64,000 nt of DNA from Secundilactobacillus kimchicus JCM 15530 (GTDB lineage Bacteria; Bacillota; Bacilli; Lactobacillales; Lactobacillaceae): the NCBI RefSeq assembly GCF_001433995.1, contig NZ_AZCX01000005.1, forward strand, positions 62,001 through 126,000. Direction: 5' to 3'. The stretch's first letter is position 1, and every line of letters starts with the position of its first letter. The translations under genes were made by a program, and so were the position numbers. Below are positions 50,189 to 59,599 of the stretch, in pieces. Below the pieces are notes generated by a model. It did not search any database. It was not told where the DNA came from and was given only the letters and a program-made list of their open reading frames with translations.

Positions 50189-51490
50189 ATGATGAGAATG
50201 GTCGACGTGATTGATCATAAGCGAAACGGTGGGACCTTAACAGCCGAGGAAATTCAGTTTTTTGTCGGCGGAGTTACTGATGGTAGCATCCCGGACTACC
50301 AGACCAGTGCGTTGTTAATGGCGGTTTACTTCAACGGCATGACCGATTCGGAACAGGCAGAACTAGCGATGCAGATGTTGAAGTCAGGGGACCAATTGGA
50401 CTTGTCCGACATTCCGGGGATCAAGGTCGATAAACATTCGACTGGTGGTGTTGGTGATAAAACGAGTATCCCGTTAGCGCCAATGATTGCCGCTCTAGGG
50501 ATTCCAATCCCCATGATATCGGGGCGTGGGCTAGGTCATACTGGTGGCACGCTTGATAAGTTAGAGGCCATTCCAGGGTTTAACGTGGAGTTGACAGAAA
50601 GCCAGTTCAAGCATCAGGTTAAGGCCATCAAAGTGGCAATTGTTGGGGCAACGGGAAATATTGCGCCGGCGGATAAAAAGATTTACGCACTACGAGACGT
50701 CACGGACACGGTTGACTCGATTCCGTTAATTGCGGGTTCCATTATGAGTAAAAAGATTGCTTCGGGAACCGATGCCTTAGTGCTAGATGTTAAGACCGGG
50801 TCGGGGGCTTTTATGAAGAGTGAAGCAGATGCAAAAGCCTTAGCGACCGCTCTGGTTTCAATCGGCCAAAACGTTGGGTTGCAGTGCATGGCGGTTATTT
50901 CGGACATGAATCAGCCCCTTGGCAACATGATTGGCAACGCCTTAGAAATTCAAGAATCAATTGATATTTTAAAGGGGCATGGCCCAGCAGACATTACTGA
51001 TCTGGTCTTGACAATTGGAAGTCAAATGGTCGTGTTGGCTAAGCAAGCAGCAGACTTAGACGAAGCTCGCGGGCGACTGCAAGCAGTCATTGATGATGGT
51101 TCCGCGTTGGCGGTCTTTCGGCAAATGATTGAAGCTCAGGGCGGTGATGGTCAGGTTGTCTCAGACCCTACCCGATTACCACAAGCTCGCTACAAGATTG
51201 AGTTGCCAGCTAAAACGGCTGGCGTGGTCGCAAAAATAACCGCGGATGAACTGGGGATTGCGAGCCTATTATTGGGCGGTGGTCGCCAGACTAAGGATGA
51301 CGAACTGGACTACGCAGTTGGGTTGGAACTTCACAAAAAGGTTGGTGACCCGGTGGCGGCTGGTGACTCACTGCTGACGATTCATAGTAATCGAGAAGCG
51401 GTTGATGATATTAAACAACTGTTGTATGACAACATTGAAATTGCGGACGATGCGCAGCCACTGACGTTAATTCACGAGATTATTAACTAA
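50189..51490 (+). CDS. pdp: Pyrimidine-nucleoside phosphorylase
   Basis: A 433-residue thymidine/uridine/deoxyuridine phosphorylase. [12 protein letters not shown] (phosphate site), [16 protein letters not shown] and the C-terminal lipoyl-like domain ([14 protein letters not shown]) match the family. It lies 20 bases after deoR with AGGAGG. It completes the operon so that both purine and pyrimidine deoxynucleosides are used as carbon. No nucleoside permease or deaminase is present here. Confidence 0.96.
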   Translation: MMRMVDVIDHKRNGGTLTAEEIQFFVGGVTDGSIPDYQTSALLMAVYFNGMTDSEQAELAMQMLKSGDQLDLSDIPGIKVDKHSTGGVGDKTSIPLAPMIAALGIPIPMISGRGLGHTGGTLDKLEAIPGFNVELTESQFKHQVKAIKVAIVGATGNIAPADKKIYALRDVTDTVDSIPLIAGSIMSKKIASGTDALVLDVKTGSGAFMKSEADAKALATALVSIGQNVGLQCMAVISDMNQPLGNMIGNALEIQESIDILKGHGPADITDLVLTIGSQMVVLAKQAADLDEARGRLQAVIDDGSALAVFRQMIEAQGGDGQVVSDPTRLPQARYKIELPAKTAGVVAKITADELGIASLLLGGGRQTKDDELDYAVGLELHKKVGDPVAAGDSLLTIHSNREAVDDIKQLLYDNIEIADDAQPLTLIHEIIN

Positions 51491-51498
51491 TTAAAATG

Positions 51499-51538
51499 AC
51501 CGGATAACCAATCCAAGGGTTGGACTTATCCGGTTTTT
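51499..51538 (+). terminator. Terminator of the deo operon
   Basis: ACCGGATAA pairs with TTATCCGGT, with inner AATCC/GGTT pairing, followed by a T run. Confidence 0.85.
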
Positions 51539-51561
51539 GATGACTGACAGCGGAATTTTTG

Positions 51562-51570
51562 TGCTATACT
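51562..51570 (+). promoter_or_regulatory. Extended -10 promoter of the Dyp peroxidase
   Basis: TGC-TATACT with no clear -35, 44 bases before the ATG. Confidence 0.55.
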
Positions 51571-51613
51571 TTATTTAGAATCACTACAAACTAGGTAATG
51601 GGAGGCGACTTAA

Positions 51614-52555
51614 ATGCCAATTGATTTAACTGATATTCAAGCGGTTTATAAGGACGCAGGAGAACATATTAACTTCACCACACTGGTTTTTAACCGGACT
51701 GACCAGGCCGCAGAACTGGCGGCTGTGCAGGCCTTTGCTGAGAGCTATCCCTCAATTGTCAACAGTATGAATATTCGCTATCCAGATGCCAAATTAGCGG
51801 TGGCAGTCGGTTTCAGTAACGCCGGTTGGACGTATTTGTTTCCCAATGCAGATAAGCCCAAGCAACTGGTTGACTTTGAACCCGTGGTCGGGCCAAAATA
51901 CACGGCACCAGCAACGCCTGGCGATTTATTTTTCCATGTTCGAGCGGTGACCGAGGCCGTTGTTTACGAAATTATGGATCAGTTTAGTGAATTCTTCCGG
52001 GGCGTCACCACCGTTGAAGACGAAACGCACGGTTTTCGGTATTTTGAGGGCCGGGCAATTATCGGGTTTATTGATGGCACCGAAAATCCCAGTGTGTTGC
52101 AGGCACCAGAATACGCTGTAATCGGTGATGAAGACCCAGCCTTCATTAACGGGTCATATGCGTTTGCCCAAAAGTACAACCACAACATGGACGCGTGGAA
52201 AGACTTACCTACGGACCAGCAAGAAAAGGCCATTGGCCGGCACAAGTTTTCCGACCGGGAGCTCCCCGACGAAGAAAAGGCGCCCAATGCGCACAACATT
52301 GCGTCGCAGGATAACGAGGGTGGTGTGGAACATAAAATCGTGCGGATGAACGTGCCGTTTTCCGACCCTGCTTCAAACGTGACGGGGACCTACTTTATCG
52401 GTTATTCCCGTGAGTATGCCGTTGTTCGCCGGATGCTTGAAAACATGTTTTCTCAAAGCGACCGGTTATTAGATTTTAGTACCCCTGTGACGGGCAATTT
52501 ATTTTATATTCCCTCCCTCTCAATGATTGACAGAATTGCTGACGGCGACCTGTAA
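51614..52555 (+). CDS. Dye-decolorising (Dyp-type) heme peroxidase
   Basis: A 313-residue heme peroxidase. The distal Asp154 is in the GFIDGTENP motif. His227 in NAHNIAS is the probable proximal heme ligand, and Arg244 in KIVRMNVPF is the distal Arg. It has no signal peptide, so it is cytosolic, like class B/YfeX-type enzymes. It oxidises dyes and phenolics with peroxide in vitro; its physiological role is unsettled. Lactobacilli rarely make heme, so it likely relies on imported heme. The ATG has a GGGAGG site. It is transcribed alone. Confidence 0.92.
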   Translation: MPIDLTDIQAVYKDAGEHINFTTLVFNRTDQAAELAAVQAFAESYPSIVNSMNIRYPDAKLAVAVGFSNAGWTYLFPNADKPKQLVDFEPVVGPKYTAPATPGDLFFHVRAVTEAVVYEIMDQFSEFFRGVTTVEDETHGFRYFEGRAIIGFIDGTENPSVLQAPEYAVIGDEDPAFINGSYAFAQKYNHNMDAWKDLPTDQQEKAIGRHKFSDRELPDEEKAPNAHNIASQDNEGGVEHKIVRMNVPFSDPASNVTGTYFIGYSREYAVVRRMLENMFSQSDRLLDFSTPVTGNLFYIPSLSMIDRIADGDL

Positions 52556-52581
52556 CGCCCAGCAGTTGTGTCGGGAATGCG

Positions 52582-52610
52582 TTGACAGGCCCACCCACAT
52601 TCGCTACATT
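52582..52610 (+). promoter_or_regulatory. Promoter of the VanZ-RDD gene
   Basis: TTGACA (52582-52587) and TACATT (52605-52610), 17 bases apart. Confidence 0.75.
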
Positions 52611-52654
52611 AAAAGTATTGTGAACAAATTTTGAATTTTGAGAGGTTGAAAACT

Positions 52655-53779
52655 GTGGGGGTCTATTTCTACGACATTAAACTAGCGGTGGTTTTCTTTC
52701 CGCTAGTGGCGATTTTAATTACGTTTCCGTTTTTACTAGTTCACTATCACCGGTTTGGGGCCATTTCTCGGTGGTCGATTTTAATGCTTTACAGCTTTGT
52801 GTTTTATATGATGTGCGCTTATTTCTTGATTGTTTTTCCACTGCCGTCCGTCGCAGCCGTGGCGAAGCTAACAACGCCAGAGTATAATTTGCGGCCGCTG
52901 TTATTTATCCATGAATTTATGGCGTACAACCCATTTCGACTGAGTGATCCGGCAACCTGGTTGGCGGCAATCAAGGCCCCGACGTTGATTCAACCGTTAT
53001 TTAATATTTTTCTGACGGTGCCATTTGGCGTCTTCTTGCGCGTGTATTTTAGGCGGCCATGGTGGCAAGTGGTCCTGCTATCATTTACGCTATCGCTGTT
53101 CTTTGAGTTGACCCAGCTGTCTGGCCTCTACGGCATTTATCCGCGGCCTTATCGGTTGTTTGACGTGGACGATTTACTGCTAAATACCACTGGGGGTTGG
53201 CTGGGCTTTGGCCTTGGACGACTTGTTTTGCCACTGCTACCATCGTCAGCTCATACGATGGCCAAGTTGCAACGCCGGTCACACGTGGTTTCATCTTTTC
53301 GACACGCTACGGCGGCGGTGGTCGACTGGATCTTTGTTTTGGTGGCCACGATTTTGCTGCAGTTAGCCTTGGGTGTGATGCATGTGGAATTGGGCAACTT
53401 GTCACCCGTCTTGTGGCCGGTTGCTGTTGGTCTGGTTATTTTACTGCCAGAATTAATCTGGCATCAAACCATTGGCCAACGGGCCGTTCACATTAAGCTA
53501 GTAGCAAGCAATCCCCAAGAGCGATTAGCTGCTAAGAACGTGGTGTTACGGACCCTCATTGGGTTTTCATTGGTCGGCGTTTGGACCATCGTCGAAGTCG
53601 TGTTGGCCGAATTAAAATTACCACTGGTCCTCTCTGACCGGGTAGCGTTTGGGTTACTGGCCTACACCGGACTTAATTTTCTCGTGATGGGTCTGGATGT
53701 GTTGGTCGATATTTTTCGGCCCAGTCACGATTTATTTTTCGAACGGTGGAGCGGGACGCGCCTGGTTTCCACTTATTAG
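52655..53779 (+). CDS. VanZ-like and RDD-domain membrane protein
   Basis: A 374-residue membrane protein in two parts. The N-terminal half has VanZ-like features (PLFNIFLTVPFGVFLRV, LFFELTQLSG, DVDDLLLNTTGGWLGF). The C-terminal part, about residues 210-370, is an RDD domain (VVDWIFVLV, WHQTIGQRAVHIKL). VanZ proteins raise tolerance to glycopeptides such as teicoplanin; RDD domains occur in membrane proteins of varied or unknown function. The start is GTG 52655, nine bases after GAGAGG. It has its own promoter and terminator. Confidence 0.85.
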   Translation: MGVYFYDIKLAVVFFPLVAILITFPFLLVHYHRFGAISRWSILMLYSFVFYMMCAYFLIVFPLPSVAAVAKLTTPEYNLRPLLFIHEFMAYNPFRLSDPATWLAAIKAPTLIQPLFNIFLTVPFGVFLRVYFRRPWWQVVLLSFTLSLFFELTQLSGLYGIYPRPYRLFDVDDLLLNTTGGWLGFGLGRLVLPLLPSSAHTMAKLQRRSHVVSSFRHATAAVVDWIFVLVATILLQLALGVMHVELGNLSPVLWPVAVGLVILLPELIWHQTIGQRAVHIKLVASNPQERLAAKNVVLRTLIGFSLVGVWTIVEVVLAELKLPLVLSDRVAFGLLAYTGLNFLVMGLDVLVDIFRPSHDLFFERWSGTRLVSTY

Positions 53780-53816
53780 GTAGAACGACGCGATTCGGTT
53801 AGCTTCAAAGTTGGAT

Positions 53817-53849
53817 AAAAAACCCACTTCATTTTTGAAGTGGGTTTTT
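53817..53849. terminator. Bidirectional terminator
   Basis: AAAAACCCACTTC pairs perfectly with GAAGTGGGTTTTT around a six- to seven-base loop, with A and T runs on both sides. It separates converging genes. Confidence 0.9.
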
Positions 53850-53897
53850 AGTATGCCGTTAGCCGGTACAACGAGGCTAATCAGTTGCCGTTAACCA

Positions 53898-54539
53898 TCA
53901 GTAAAAAGCGGGTTTGTCGCCATCGGTGTTGGGTTGATTGACCCCGAGCGAGGCCCCAATGTGAGTGGTTGGGTCGTTAATGATTGAAACGACAAGGTCG
54001 GCGACACTCTTACGTGAGACCTCGGTACCCTTGAAGGAATCGTTGCGTTGAGTGAGTTCGTAGTTAACCGTGTCGTCGTTGGACAACCAAGCGGGCCGGA
54101 TAATGGTGGTGGCTAATCCGCTGGTTTCAATTACGTGGGCCGCTGCGGTATAGGGTTCCAGGTAGCCGCCGTCTAACATTTGGTGATTCCACTCACCGAA
54201 TTTTCCTGGGACTTCGTCGTAGATTCCCAGCGTTGAAATCCAGATGAGGCGCTTAACGTCGCTGTTTTTCATAGCTGATACGACGGCTTGAGCCTGTGCT
54301 TCGATATTACTACCAGCCAGATTGGCGTAAACAATGTCTTGACCGGTCATGGCGCGACTGAGTTGGGCGACATCGGTCGCATCGCCTTCGATGACGCGCT
54401 CGCGACTGGGATCACTGACACTCAAGCGGTCGGCGTGTCGTAAAAAGAGCGTCAGCGAATGCTGGGTCTCGGTTAACAACTGGTGGGTTGCCAACCGCGC
54501 AATTTTACCATTAGCACCTAAAATTAAAACAGAAGTCAT
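53898..54539 (-). CDS. NAD(P)-binding atypical SDR (NmrA/SDR-a5 type)
   Basis: A 213-residue Rossmann protein. The motif LGANGKIARLA (7-17) has the G-x-N-G-x-I form of atypical SDRs, and IWISTLGIYDEVP holds the Ser/Tyr region. Members act as NAD(P)H-dependent reductases or redox sensors; the substrate is unknown. The ATG has a GAGGAG site. It lies 56 bases after a TetR gene on the same strand, the usual regulator-target order. Confidence 0.85.
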   Translation of the reverse strand: MTSVLILGANGKIARLATHQLLTETQHSLTLFLRHADRLSVSDPSRERVIEGDATDVAQLSRAMTGQDIVYANLAGSNIEAQAQAVVSAMKNSDVKRLIWISTLGIYDEVPGKFGEWNHQMLDGGYLEPYTAAAHVIETSGLATTIIRPAWLSNDDTVNYELTQRNDSFKGTEVSRKSVADLVVSIINDPTTHIGASLGVNQPNTDGDKPAFY

Positions 54540-54595
54540 TTAAACCACTCCTCAATGTTTGGATAAGCCAAGTATAACGATCTCAGCTGATCTTT

Positions 54596-55177
54596 TTAAC
54601 GGACAACTGATGAATGACTGTCCGGATGCTGTCGCTCAGTTAGGCCGTCGATACCGTCTTGTAGGTAATTGCAGATAAACTGACGTTCTTCGGTTAACGG
54701 TAGTCGGTCCTGGTCGGTGAGCCAGTCGTTAATGGTGGCGTATAGGGCCGTACTTAACGCGGTTTGCAAGAACTGGGAGTAACGGTTGTCGACCGAAAAA
54801 TGTTTTGTTTGAGCGAGGTCAGCGAGAATTTGTTTAATCATCGTTTTAAAGTGGGCCTTAATAATCGTCTCCGGGGCATTTTGCGTATCGAGCGCGAAAA
54901 TTCGTTGGTAGAAGGTCTGATTATCCTGAAAGTAGTGGAGTAATTGGTCCACGGTTTGCGTCCAGTACCGAAACGTTTCACATTTGGTGGCGGCCGCACC
55001 GACTTCGGTTTGGTAGATCCAAGCTAAGACGTCGTACTTATCGCGGTAAAAATCATAGAATGTTTGGCGTCGCAATTGGGCTTGCTTCATGATAGCGGTT
55101 ACGGAAACGGCGTCAAAGGGGACGCTGACCACAAGTTCTTTCGTGGCAGTCGCAATTTTCTGTTGGGTTTTTAGCAT
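54596..55177 (-). CDS. TetR-family regulator (DhaS-like)
   Basis: A 193-residue regulator with a helix-turn-helix at residues ~26-45 (VSVTAIMKQAQLRRQTFYDF) and a DhaS/TetR_C_7-type C-terminal domain. The ATG at 55177 has GGAGG; an upstream in-frame ATG at 55207 lacks one. It precedes the SDR gene and is divergent from the FusB-like gene. It probably controls the SDR, and possibly the divergent promoter, whose spacer holds a CCCA...TGGG repeat. Confidence 0.85.
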   Translation of the reverse strand: MLKTQQKIATATKELVVSVPFDAVSVTAIMKQAQLRRQTFYDFYRDKYDVLAWIYQTEVGAAATKCETFRYWTQTVDQLLHYFQDNQTFYQRIFALDTQNAPETIIKAHFKTMIKQILADLAQTKHFSVDNRYSQFLQTALSTALYATINDWLTDQDRLPLTEERQFICNYLQDGIDGLTERQHPDSHSSVVR

Positions 55178-55245
55178 TAAAACACCTCCAATAAATCCTA
55201 TGCTCATTGTAACCCTTTTACCGTCATAAATTGCAGCTTAACGCG

Positions 55246-55274
55246 TTGTTTGTCCCACAATGTTTGGGTATAAT
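55246..55274 (+). promoter_or_regulatory. Promoter of the FusB-like/VTC region
   Basis: TTGTTT (55246-55251) and a perfect TATAAT (55269-55274) are 17 bases apart. CCCA-N7-TGGG (55254-55268) fills the spacer and could be an operator for the divergent TetR. Confidence 0.7.
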
Positions 55275-55324
55275 GAAAACCAGACAGCAGTTGACTTGAT
55301 AGCTGCAGAAGGGCTTGGATAGGG

Positions 55325-55957
55325 ATGAAACCTTTTGAATTCACGGTCTTAAAAAACGGGGTGGCAAGACTTGTTGCGGGGTATTCCGCCAACCTTGACC
55401 CGGTTGTTTTAGACGTTTTAAAGGCCGACGCGATTGACTTAGCGAAGACTTTTTTGATTGCGGACGACGCGCTGACAACGAATTTTATTTTTGAGTTGAC
55501 GAATCGACGATTGACCATCGAACAGGCGACCGAAGCGCTGACGACGTTGCGGCCACAGGTGACGGGATTCCCATCGGTGACGCCGGCCACTTTGGCGACG
55601 TTGTTTAAAAAGAGCCACCACTTGGTTGAACCGGATTGGCAACGGTTAGACCTTAGAATGCTGACGTATCTCGGCTGGAATGATATCGCCACCCATCAAA
55701 AATTTATCGTGGCCGTTCAAGCTGATCGGCTCGTTGGCGTCCGTGGGACTTTATCAGCAGGGATCCACAACGGGGTTTGCGCGATTTGCCAAACGATGAG
55801 TCGCGTGTCGATGTTTACGGCAACAACCGCCACCAATCACGTCGGCAATTATCGGACAAATGGGAACTACATTTGTCGTGATAGTGGTCAGTGTAACCGG
55901 CAATTCACTAGCGATGAGGGGTTGCAGGCATTTTTGGAAACGGTGCATCCTCACTAA
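55325..55957 (+). CDS. FusB/FBP-family elongation factor G-binding protein
   Basis: A 210-residue protein with a helical N-terminal FBP domain and a C-terminal treble-clef zinc finger (Cys152, Cys155, Cys184 and Cys190 in VCAIC...YICRDSGQC). FusB-type proteins bind EF-G and free it from the ribosome when fusidic acid traps it; chromosomal homologues occur without drug selection. The family is clear, but resistance has not been shown for this protein. Its stop is 31 bases before the VTC gene and no terminator lies between, so all four genes to 59482 may be one operon. Confidence 0.88.
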   Translation: MKPFEFTVLKNGVARLVAGYSANLDPVVLDVLKADAIDLAKTFLIADDALTTNFIFELTNRRLTIEQATEALTTLRPQVTGFPSVTPATLATLFKKSHHLVEPDWQRLDLRMLTYLGWNDIATHQKFIVAVQADRLVGVRGTLSAGIHNGVCAICQTMSRVSMFTATTATNHVGNYRTNGNYICRDSGQCNRQFTSDEGLQAFLETVHPH

Positions 55958-55988
55958 GGGGAGAAAAGCACACTAGGGGAGTGAGCAA

Positions 55989-56729
55989 ATGGCACTTAAG
56001 CGAGTTTTTGAGCGCCGCGAAATGAAGTACCTGTTAAGTATGGCGGATTATTTAGCGCTTCGCCGTTTAATGGGGTCTCATATGCAGGAAGATGAGTATG
56101 GTCGTACCGCTATCATGTCGTTGTACTTCGATACACCCGACTATCAGATGATTCAGAGCAGTATGGCCGGTGGCGACTATAAGGAAAAGTTTCGGCTTCG
56201 AAGTTATGGCACGCCCGGCCCGGAACAACCGATTTTTTTGGAACTCAAGAAAAAGATTGAGCGGGTGGTCTATAAGCGACGCATTAGCGTCCCGTACCGA
56301 ACAATTCATCAGGTGATTTCACCCGGTCAAATCCGGGTGATGGACCGACCGTTAACGGCCAATGAAGCTCAGATTCAACGCGAGATTCAGTGGGTGTTTG
56401 ACCGTTATCAACTGGAACCTAAGGTCTTGGTCGTTTACGACCGGATTGCGCTGTTTAAAGCCGATGACGCTGAATTTCGGGTCACGTTTGATTTCGATGT
56501 TCGTTATCGCACGGATGACATGACGATGGCTGATGGCAGTTTTGGGCAGCCCATCACAGCCGACTTTGACGTGATTATGGAAGTCAAAGCGATGGGGGCT
56601 TATCCGATCTGGTTTTCCGATATTGTGAATAAGCTGCACCTCGTTCGGGGACGATTTTCAAAGTATGGTTACATTTATGAACACTACATTAGTCAGGGGG
56701 AGACAAATAATGTTACAGAACCTGTTTGA
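55989..56729 (+). CDS. VTC-domain protein (polyphosphate polymerase-like)
   Basis: A 246-residue protein with the VTC tunnel domain. Basic and acidic residues that would line a triphosphate tunnel are kept: ERREMKYLL (8-16), SLYFDTPDY, KEKFRLRSYG and LELKKKIERVVYKRR. In yeast Vtc4 this fold makes polyphosphate from ATP. No membrane helix is present. The ATG has a GGGGAG site. It overlaps the DUF4956 gene by 20 bases, and a CotH gene follows. The trio recurs across bacteria with unknown function. Confidence 0.9.
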   Translation: MALKRVFERREMKYLLSMADYLALRRLMGSHMQEDEYGRTAIMSLYFDTPDYQMIQSSMAGGDYKEKFRLRSYGTPGPEQPIFLELKKKIERVVYKRRISVPYRTIHQVISPGQIRVMDRPLTANEAQIQREIQWVFDRYQLEPKVLVVYDRIALFKADDAEFRVTFDFDVRYRTDDMTMADGSFGQPITADFDVIMEVKAMGAYPIWFSDIVNKLHLVRGRFSKYGYIYEHYISQGETNNVTEPV

Positions 56730-57396
56730 AACCGGTAAGACGGTGCAGTATACAATGCCAACAATTCTAGGCAGCATCATGGCGTCAATCGTGTTAGGAC
56801 TTTTTATCGGGTGGGTGTACATGTTTCGAAACGCCTATTCCAAGAACTTTGTGGTGACACTGGCCACGTTGCCAGTTCTCGTGCAATTGGTTGTGATGCT
56901 CGTTAATATGAACGGGAGCGTGGGCACTGGATTAGCTGTTCTTGGGGCATTTAGCCTGATTCGGTTCCGGTCTGTTGCTGGGAGTTCCCGCGACATTGCC
57001 ACGATTTTTTGGTCAATGGGTACTGGATTGGCGACGGGCATGGGATTCATTTTTTACGCCGTCTTTTTTGCCGTCATCGTTGGCTCGTTAATGCTGATCT
57101 TAAACCTGACTAAGTTTGGGACCCGACAAGAAACGGGTGAGCGGGAGTTGCGAATTACCATTCCTGAGGAGTTGGACTATCCGAATTTGTTCGACGAGTT
57201 ACTTAAAACGTTTACGTACGAGTATCAGTATGATTCGGTTAAAACGACGACGATGGGTTCGGTCTACGAGCTGTCGTATTACGTAAAGCTCAAGGATGTG
57301 AGTCAAGAAAAGCACCTGATTGATGAGGTCCGGGTGCGAAACGGTAATTTGCCAGTTGTGATGAGCAAAATTTCGTCACGAACGCAGGAACTATAA
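56710..57396 (+). CDS. DUF4956 membrane protein
   Basis: A 228-residue protein with three or four helices. The conserved block GLAVLGAFSLIRFRSVAGSS (about residues 75-94) has an RFRS motif typical of DUF4956. The C-terminal third is a soluble, ferredoxin-like region. The ATG at 56710 lies in the last codons of the VTC gene, with GGGGGAG ahead, so the two are coupled. It probably anchors or channels the product of the VTC protein across the membrane; this is inference. Confidence 0.88.
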   Translation: MLQNLFETGKTVQYTMPTILGSIMASIVLGLFIGWVYMFRNAYSKNFVVTLATLPVLVQLVVMLVNMNGSVGTGLAVLGAFSLIRFRSVAGSSRDIATIFWSMGTGLATGMGFIFYAVFFAVIVGSLMLILNLTKFGTRQETGERELRITIPEELDYPNLFDELLKTFTYEYQYDSVKTTTMGSVYELSYYVKLKDVSQEKHLIDEVRVRNGNLPVVMSKISSRTQEL

Positions 57397-57442
57397 AATT
57401 GGATTAAGAGAAGTAGTGAGTTTAATTCTAGGGGGAATCATC

Positions 57443-59482
57443 ATGAGTCAAACTAAACAGACCGCTAAGTACGCAGTATTATTATGTACCGCCACACTTT
57501 CAATGCTGACCATTAATGCATATGGGACGCACGCCCATGCGGCATCAACGGATTCAACTGTCCAAGCAACGCAGCCAGTGACATCAAATCAGGCGGCTAG
57601 CACGAGTTCAGCAACTGGTTCAAGCTCTGAAACCGCCAGTTCTGAGGCCGCCTCAACGCCCGCTTCGGTGGCGTCGACTGCGACGAGCACCGCCGCTGTT
57701 ACGGTGGCCTCGTCTGGTTCGGTTGCTGAGTCGGTTGCGGCAAGCTCGGCAGCGCCGTCGAGTACCGCAATCAGTGAGGTGGCCTCAAGTTCTTCAGCTA
57801 GTGAGACCACTGATAGTGGGAGCACACAATCAGTCGCGCCGAGCGCGGCAAGTTCAGCTGCAACCGCCACAAATTCGGGGTCAACCACGTTTTACCCGAA
57901 CGAGAATACGGCTAGCTCAGCCAATGATTCTCGTTCGAAGATTATTAATGGCAACATCAGTAACCTCAAGGCCGGAAAGTCTAACTTAGTTTGGGATCTA
58001 ACTGGGGGTCTGTTTGGGACCCTTGACGATATGTTCGGCAATTCCGGCACGACCCATAACTGGCTTCAGGATGCAGCACGTGGCACCACAGCCATCACCG
58101 ACCAGTGGTCCCAACAAAACCTCCCGGCTAAACACTTATTTACGGCTTTTTGGCGGTTGGCTCAAGCTGTTGCGTACCCTCTGGGTAAATTTTTACCACT
58201 GAATTTTGCTGGGAACACGCCAAAACCGTTTAAACCAGAAAGTGAACTAAGCACCGCCATTCCGACGATGCAACTTGATGGGAATCTTTTCATGGCGACG
58301 AAGAGTAATCCGTCAACCATGACCTTTACCTACTATGATCCGGTGGCGAAGGTGACAAAGACCGGCTATGCAAAGGTCAACTGGTCGGGAAGTTCAACGC
58401 AGATTTTGCCGAAGAAAAACTATAAGATCAAGTTGTACGAAGATGCTGAGTTGACTAAGAAACTGAACCTCAAGCTCTTTGCAGATTTTAAGAAGGAAAA
58501 CGTCTACCAATTGAAGGCCAATGCAACTGATGTGACAATGTCACGCAATTTGGTGAACGCCGGGCTCTGGAGTCAAATCGTGCAAAGTGAAGATAACGTC
58601 CCCGTAGCTTTGAAATCAGCACCCAACACGGGGTCGGTTGAAGGCTACCCACTCTTTGTCTATACCAACGGTAAGCTGCAAGGCCTTTACACGTTAAACG
58701 TGGATAAAGACGAAAAGCTCTGGGGCATGGATAAGGATAATCCTGATGATATCGCCATTATGGGAAACACGAATAACGCTAAGGCGTTGATGTTTGAAGC
58801 AAATGAAGCCAAACTTGATGATACTGATTTTTCAGTTGAATCAGGGCCGATATCGGATACGGGCCGCGCAAACTTTAACAAGTTACTGACCTTTGTGAAT
58901 ACGTCATCCGATGCCGAATTTAAAGCCCACATTGGTGATTATATGGACGTCCAAAGCGCTGTAGACTATTACCTCTTTGATAATTTAATTGGCGGCATGG
59001 ATAACATTGCCAAGAATGCTACGTACCTGTCATATGATGGTGGGAAAACTTGGCGCATGCAGATGTATGATATGGATTTAACCTGGGGAATGGGCCTGTT
59101 TGGTTTATACCTGACAAAGCCCGATGCTGATTATTTCAGTGCCTCGCGGACGACGAAGTTCCCATCACACAACAAACTGCTACAACGCATCGCCACGTTG
59201 TTCCCCGATGAGGTGGCTAGCCGTTATGCCACGTTACGCCAGAAGGGCTTAATTGATGCAACTAACATCAAGGACGCCTTTCACGACTTCATGATTAAGC
59301 CAACGGAACAAGCATACGTGGTTGACCAATTGGCGAACCCATCAGAAATGAATCAGTGGTTTACAAGTTACAAGCAGATTGCCGATACCGTTGATGTCCG
59401 GGTGAAATTACTGGACGATCACTTTGGTTACCAACCAACAACAGTGACGGCATCTCATTCAAATGCAACGGAAACTGTCTAA
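57443..59482 (+). CDS. Secreted CotH-family kinase-like protein
   Basis: A 679-residue exported protein. The signal peptide ends near AHA (about residue 34). A Ser/Ala/Thr-rich spacer follows at about 35-160, then a CotH kinase domain at about 270-640. DMDLTWG (Asp543, Asp545) is the metal-binding part of the CotH active site, and KKNYKIKL holds the basic residue. CotH proteins are ATP-dependent Ser/Thr kinases of spore coats and surface proteins. There is no LPXTG or C-terminal helix, so it is released or held by charge. It shares an operon with VTC and DUF4956. Confidence 0.9.
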   Translation: MSQTKQTAKYAVLLCTATLSMLTINAYGTHAHAASTDSTVQATQPVTSNQAASTSSATGSSSETASSEAASTPASVASTATSTAAVTVASSGSVAESVAASSAAPSSTAISEVASSSSASETTDSGSTQSVAPSAASSAATATNSGSTTFYPNENTASSANDSRSKIINGNISNLKAGKSNLVWDLTGGLFGTLDDMFGNSGTTHNWLQDAARGTTAITDQWSQQNLPAKHLFTAFWRLAQAVAYPLGKFLPLNFAGNTPKPFKPESELSTAIPTMQLDGNLFMATKSNPSTMTFTYYDPVAKVTKTGYAKVNWSGSSTQILPKKNYKIKLYEDAELTKKLNLKLFADFKKENVYQLKANATDVTMSRNLVNAGLWSQIVQSEDNVPVALKSAPNTGSVEGYPLFVYTNGKLQGLYTLNVDKDEKLWGMDKDNPDDIAIMGNTNNAKALMFEANEAKLDDTDFSVESGPISDTGRANFNKLLTFVNTSSDAEFKAHIGDYMDVQSAVDYYLFDNLIGGMDNIAKNATYLSYDGGKTWRMQMYDMDLTWGMGLFGLYLTKPDADYFSASRTTKFPSHNKLLQRIATLFPDEVASRYATLRQKGLIDATNIKDAFHDFMIKPTEQAYVVDQLANPSEMNQWFTSYKQIADTVDVRVKLLDDHFGYQPTTVTASHSNATETV

Positions 59483-59483
59483 T

Positions 59484-59535
59484 AAAAACGCCACGACTCC
59501 AGGTCTAATAGTTAAGACCGGTCGTGGCGTTTTTA
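59484..59535 (+). terminator. Terminator after CotH gene
   Basis: AAAAACGCCACGAC pairs with GTCGTGGCGTTTTT, with an inner GGTCT/AGACC stem, followed by TTTTT. Confidence 0.9.
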
Positions 59536-59599
59536 GCATGATTAAAGGGATAATCTCCCCCGCTATAGTTCGAACAAAAATCATCCGTCAGCATAAGTA

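Noticed and set aside
57589-57888. Minus-strand frame opposite the CotH spacer
   Set aside because: Its Ala/Glu/Val-rich sequence is the antisense of low-complexity Ser/Ala/Thr codons.
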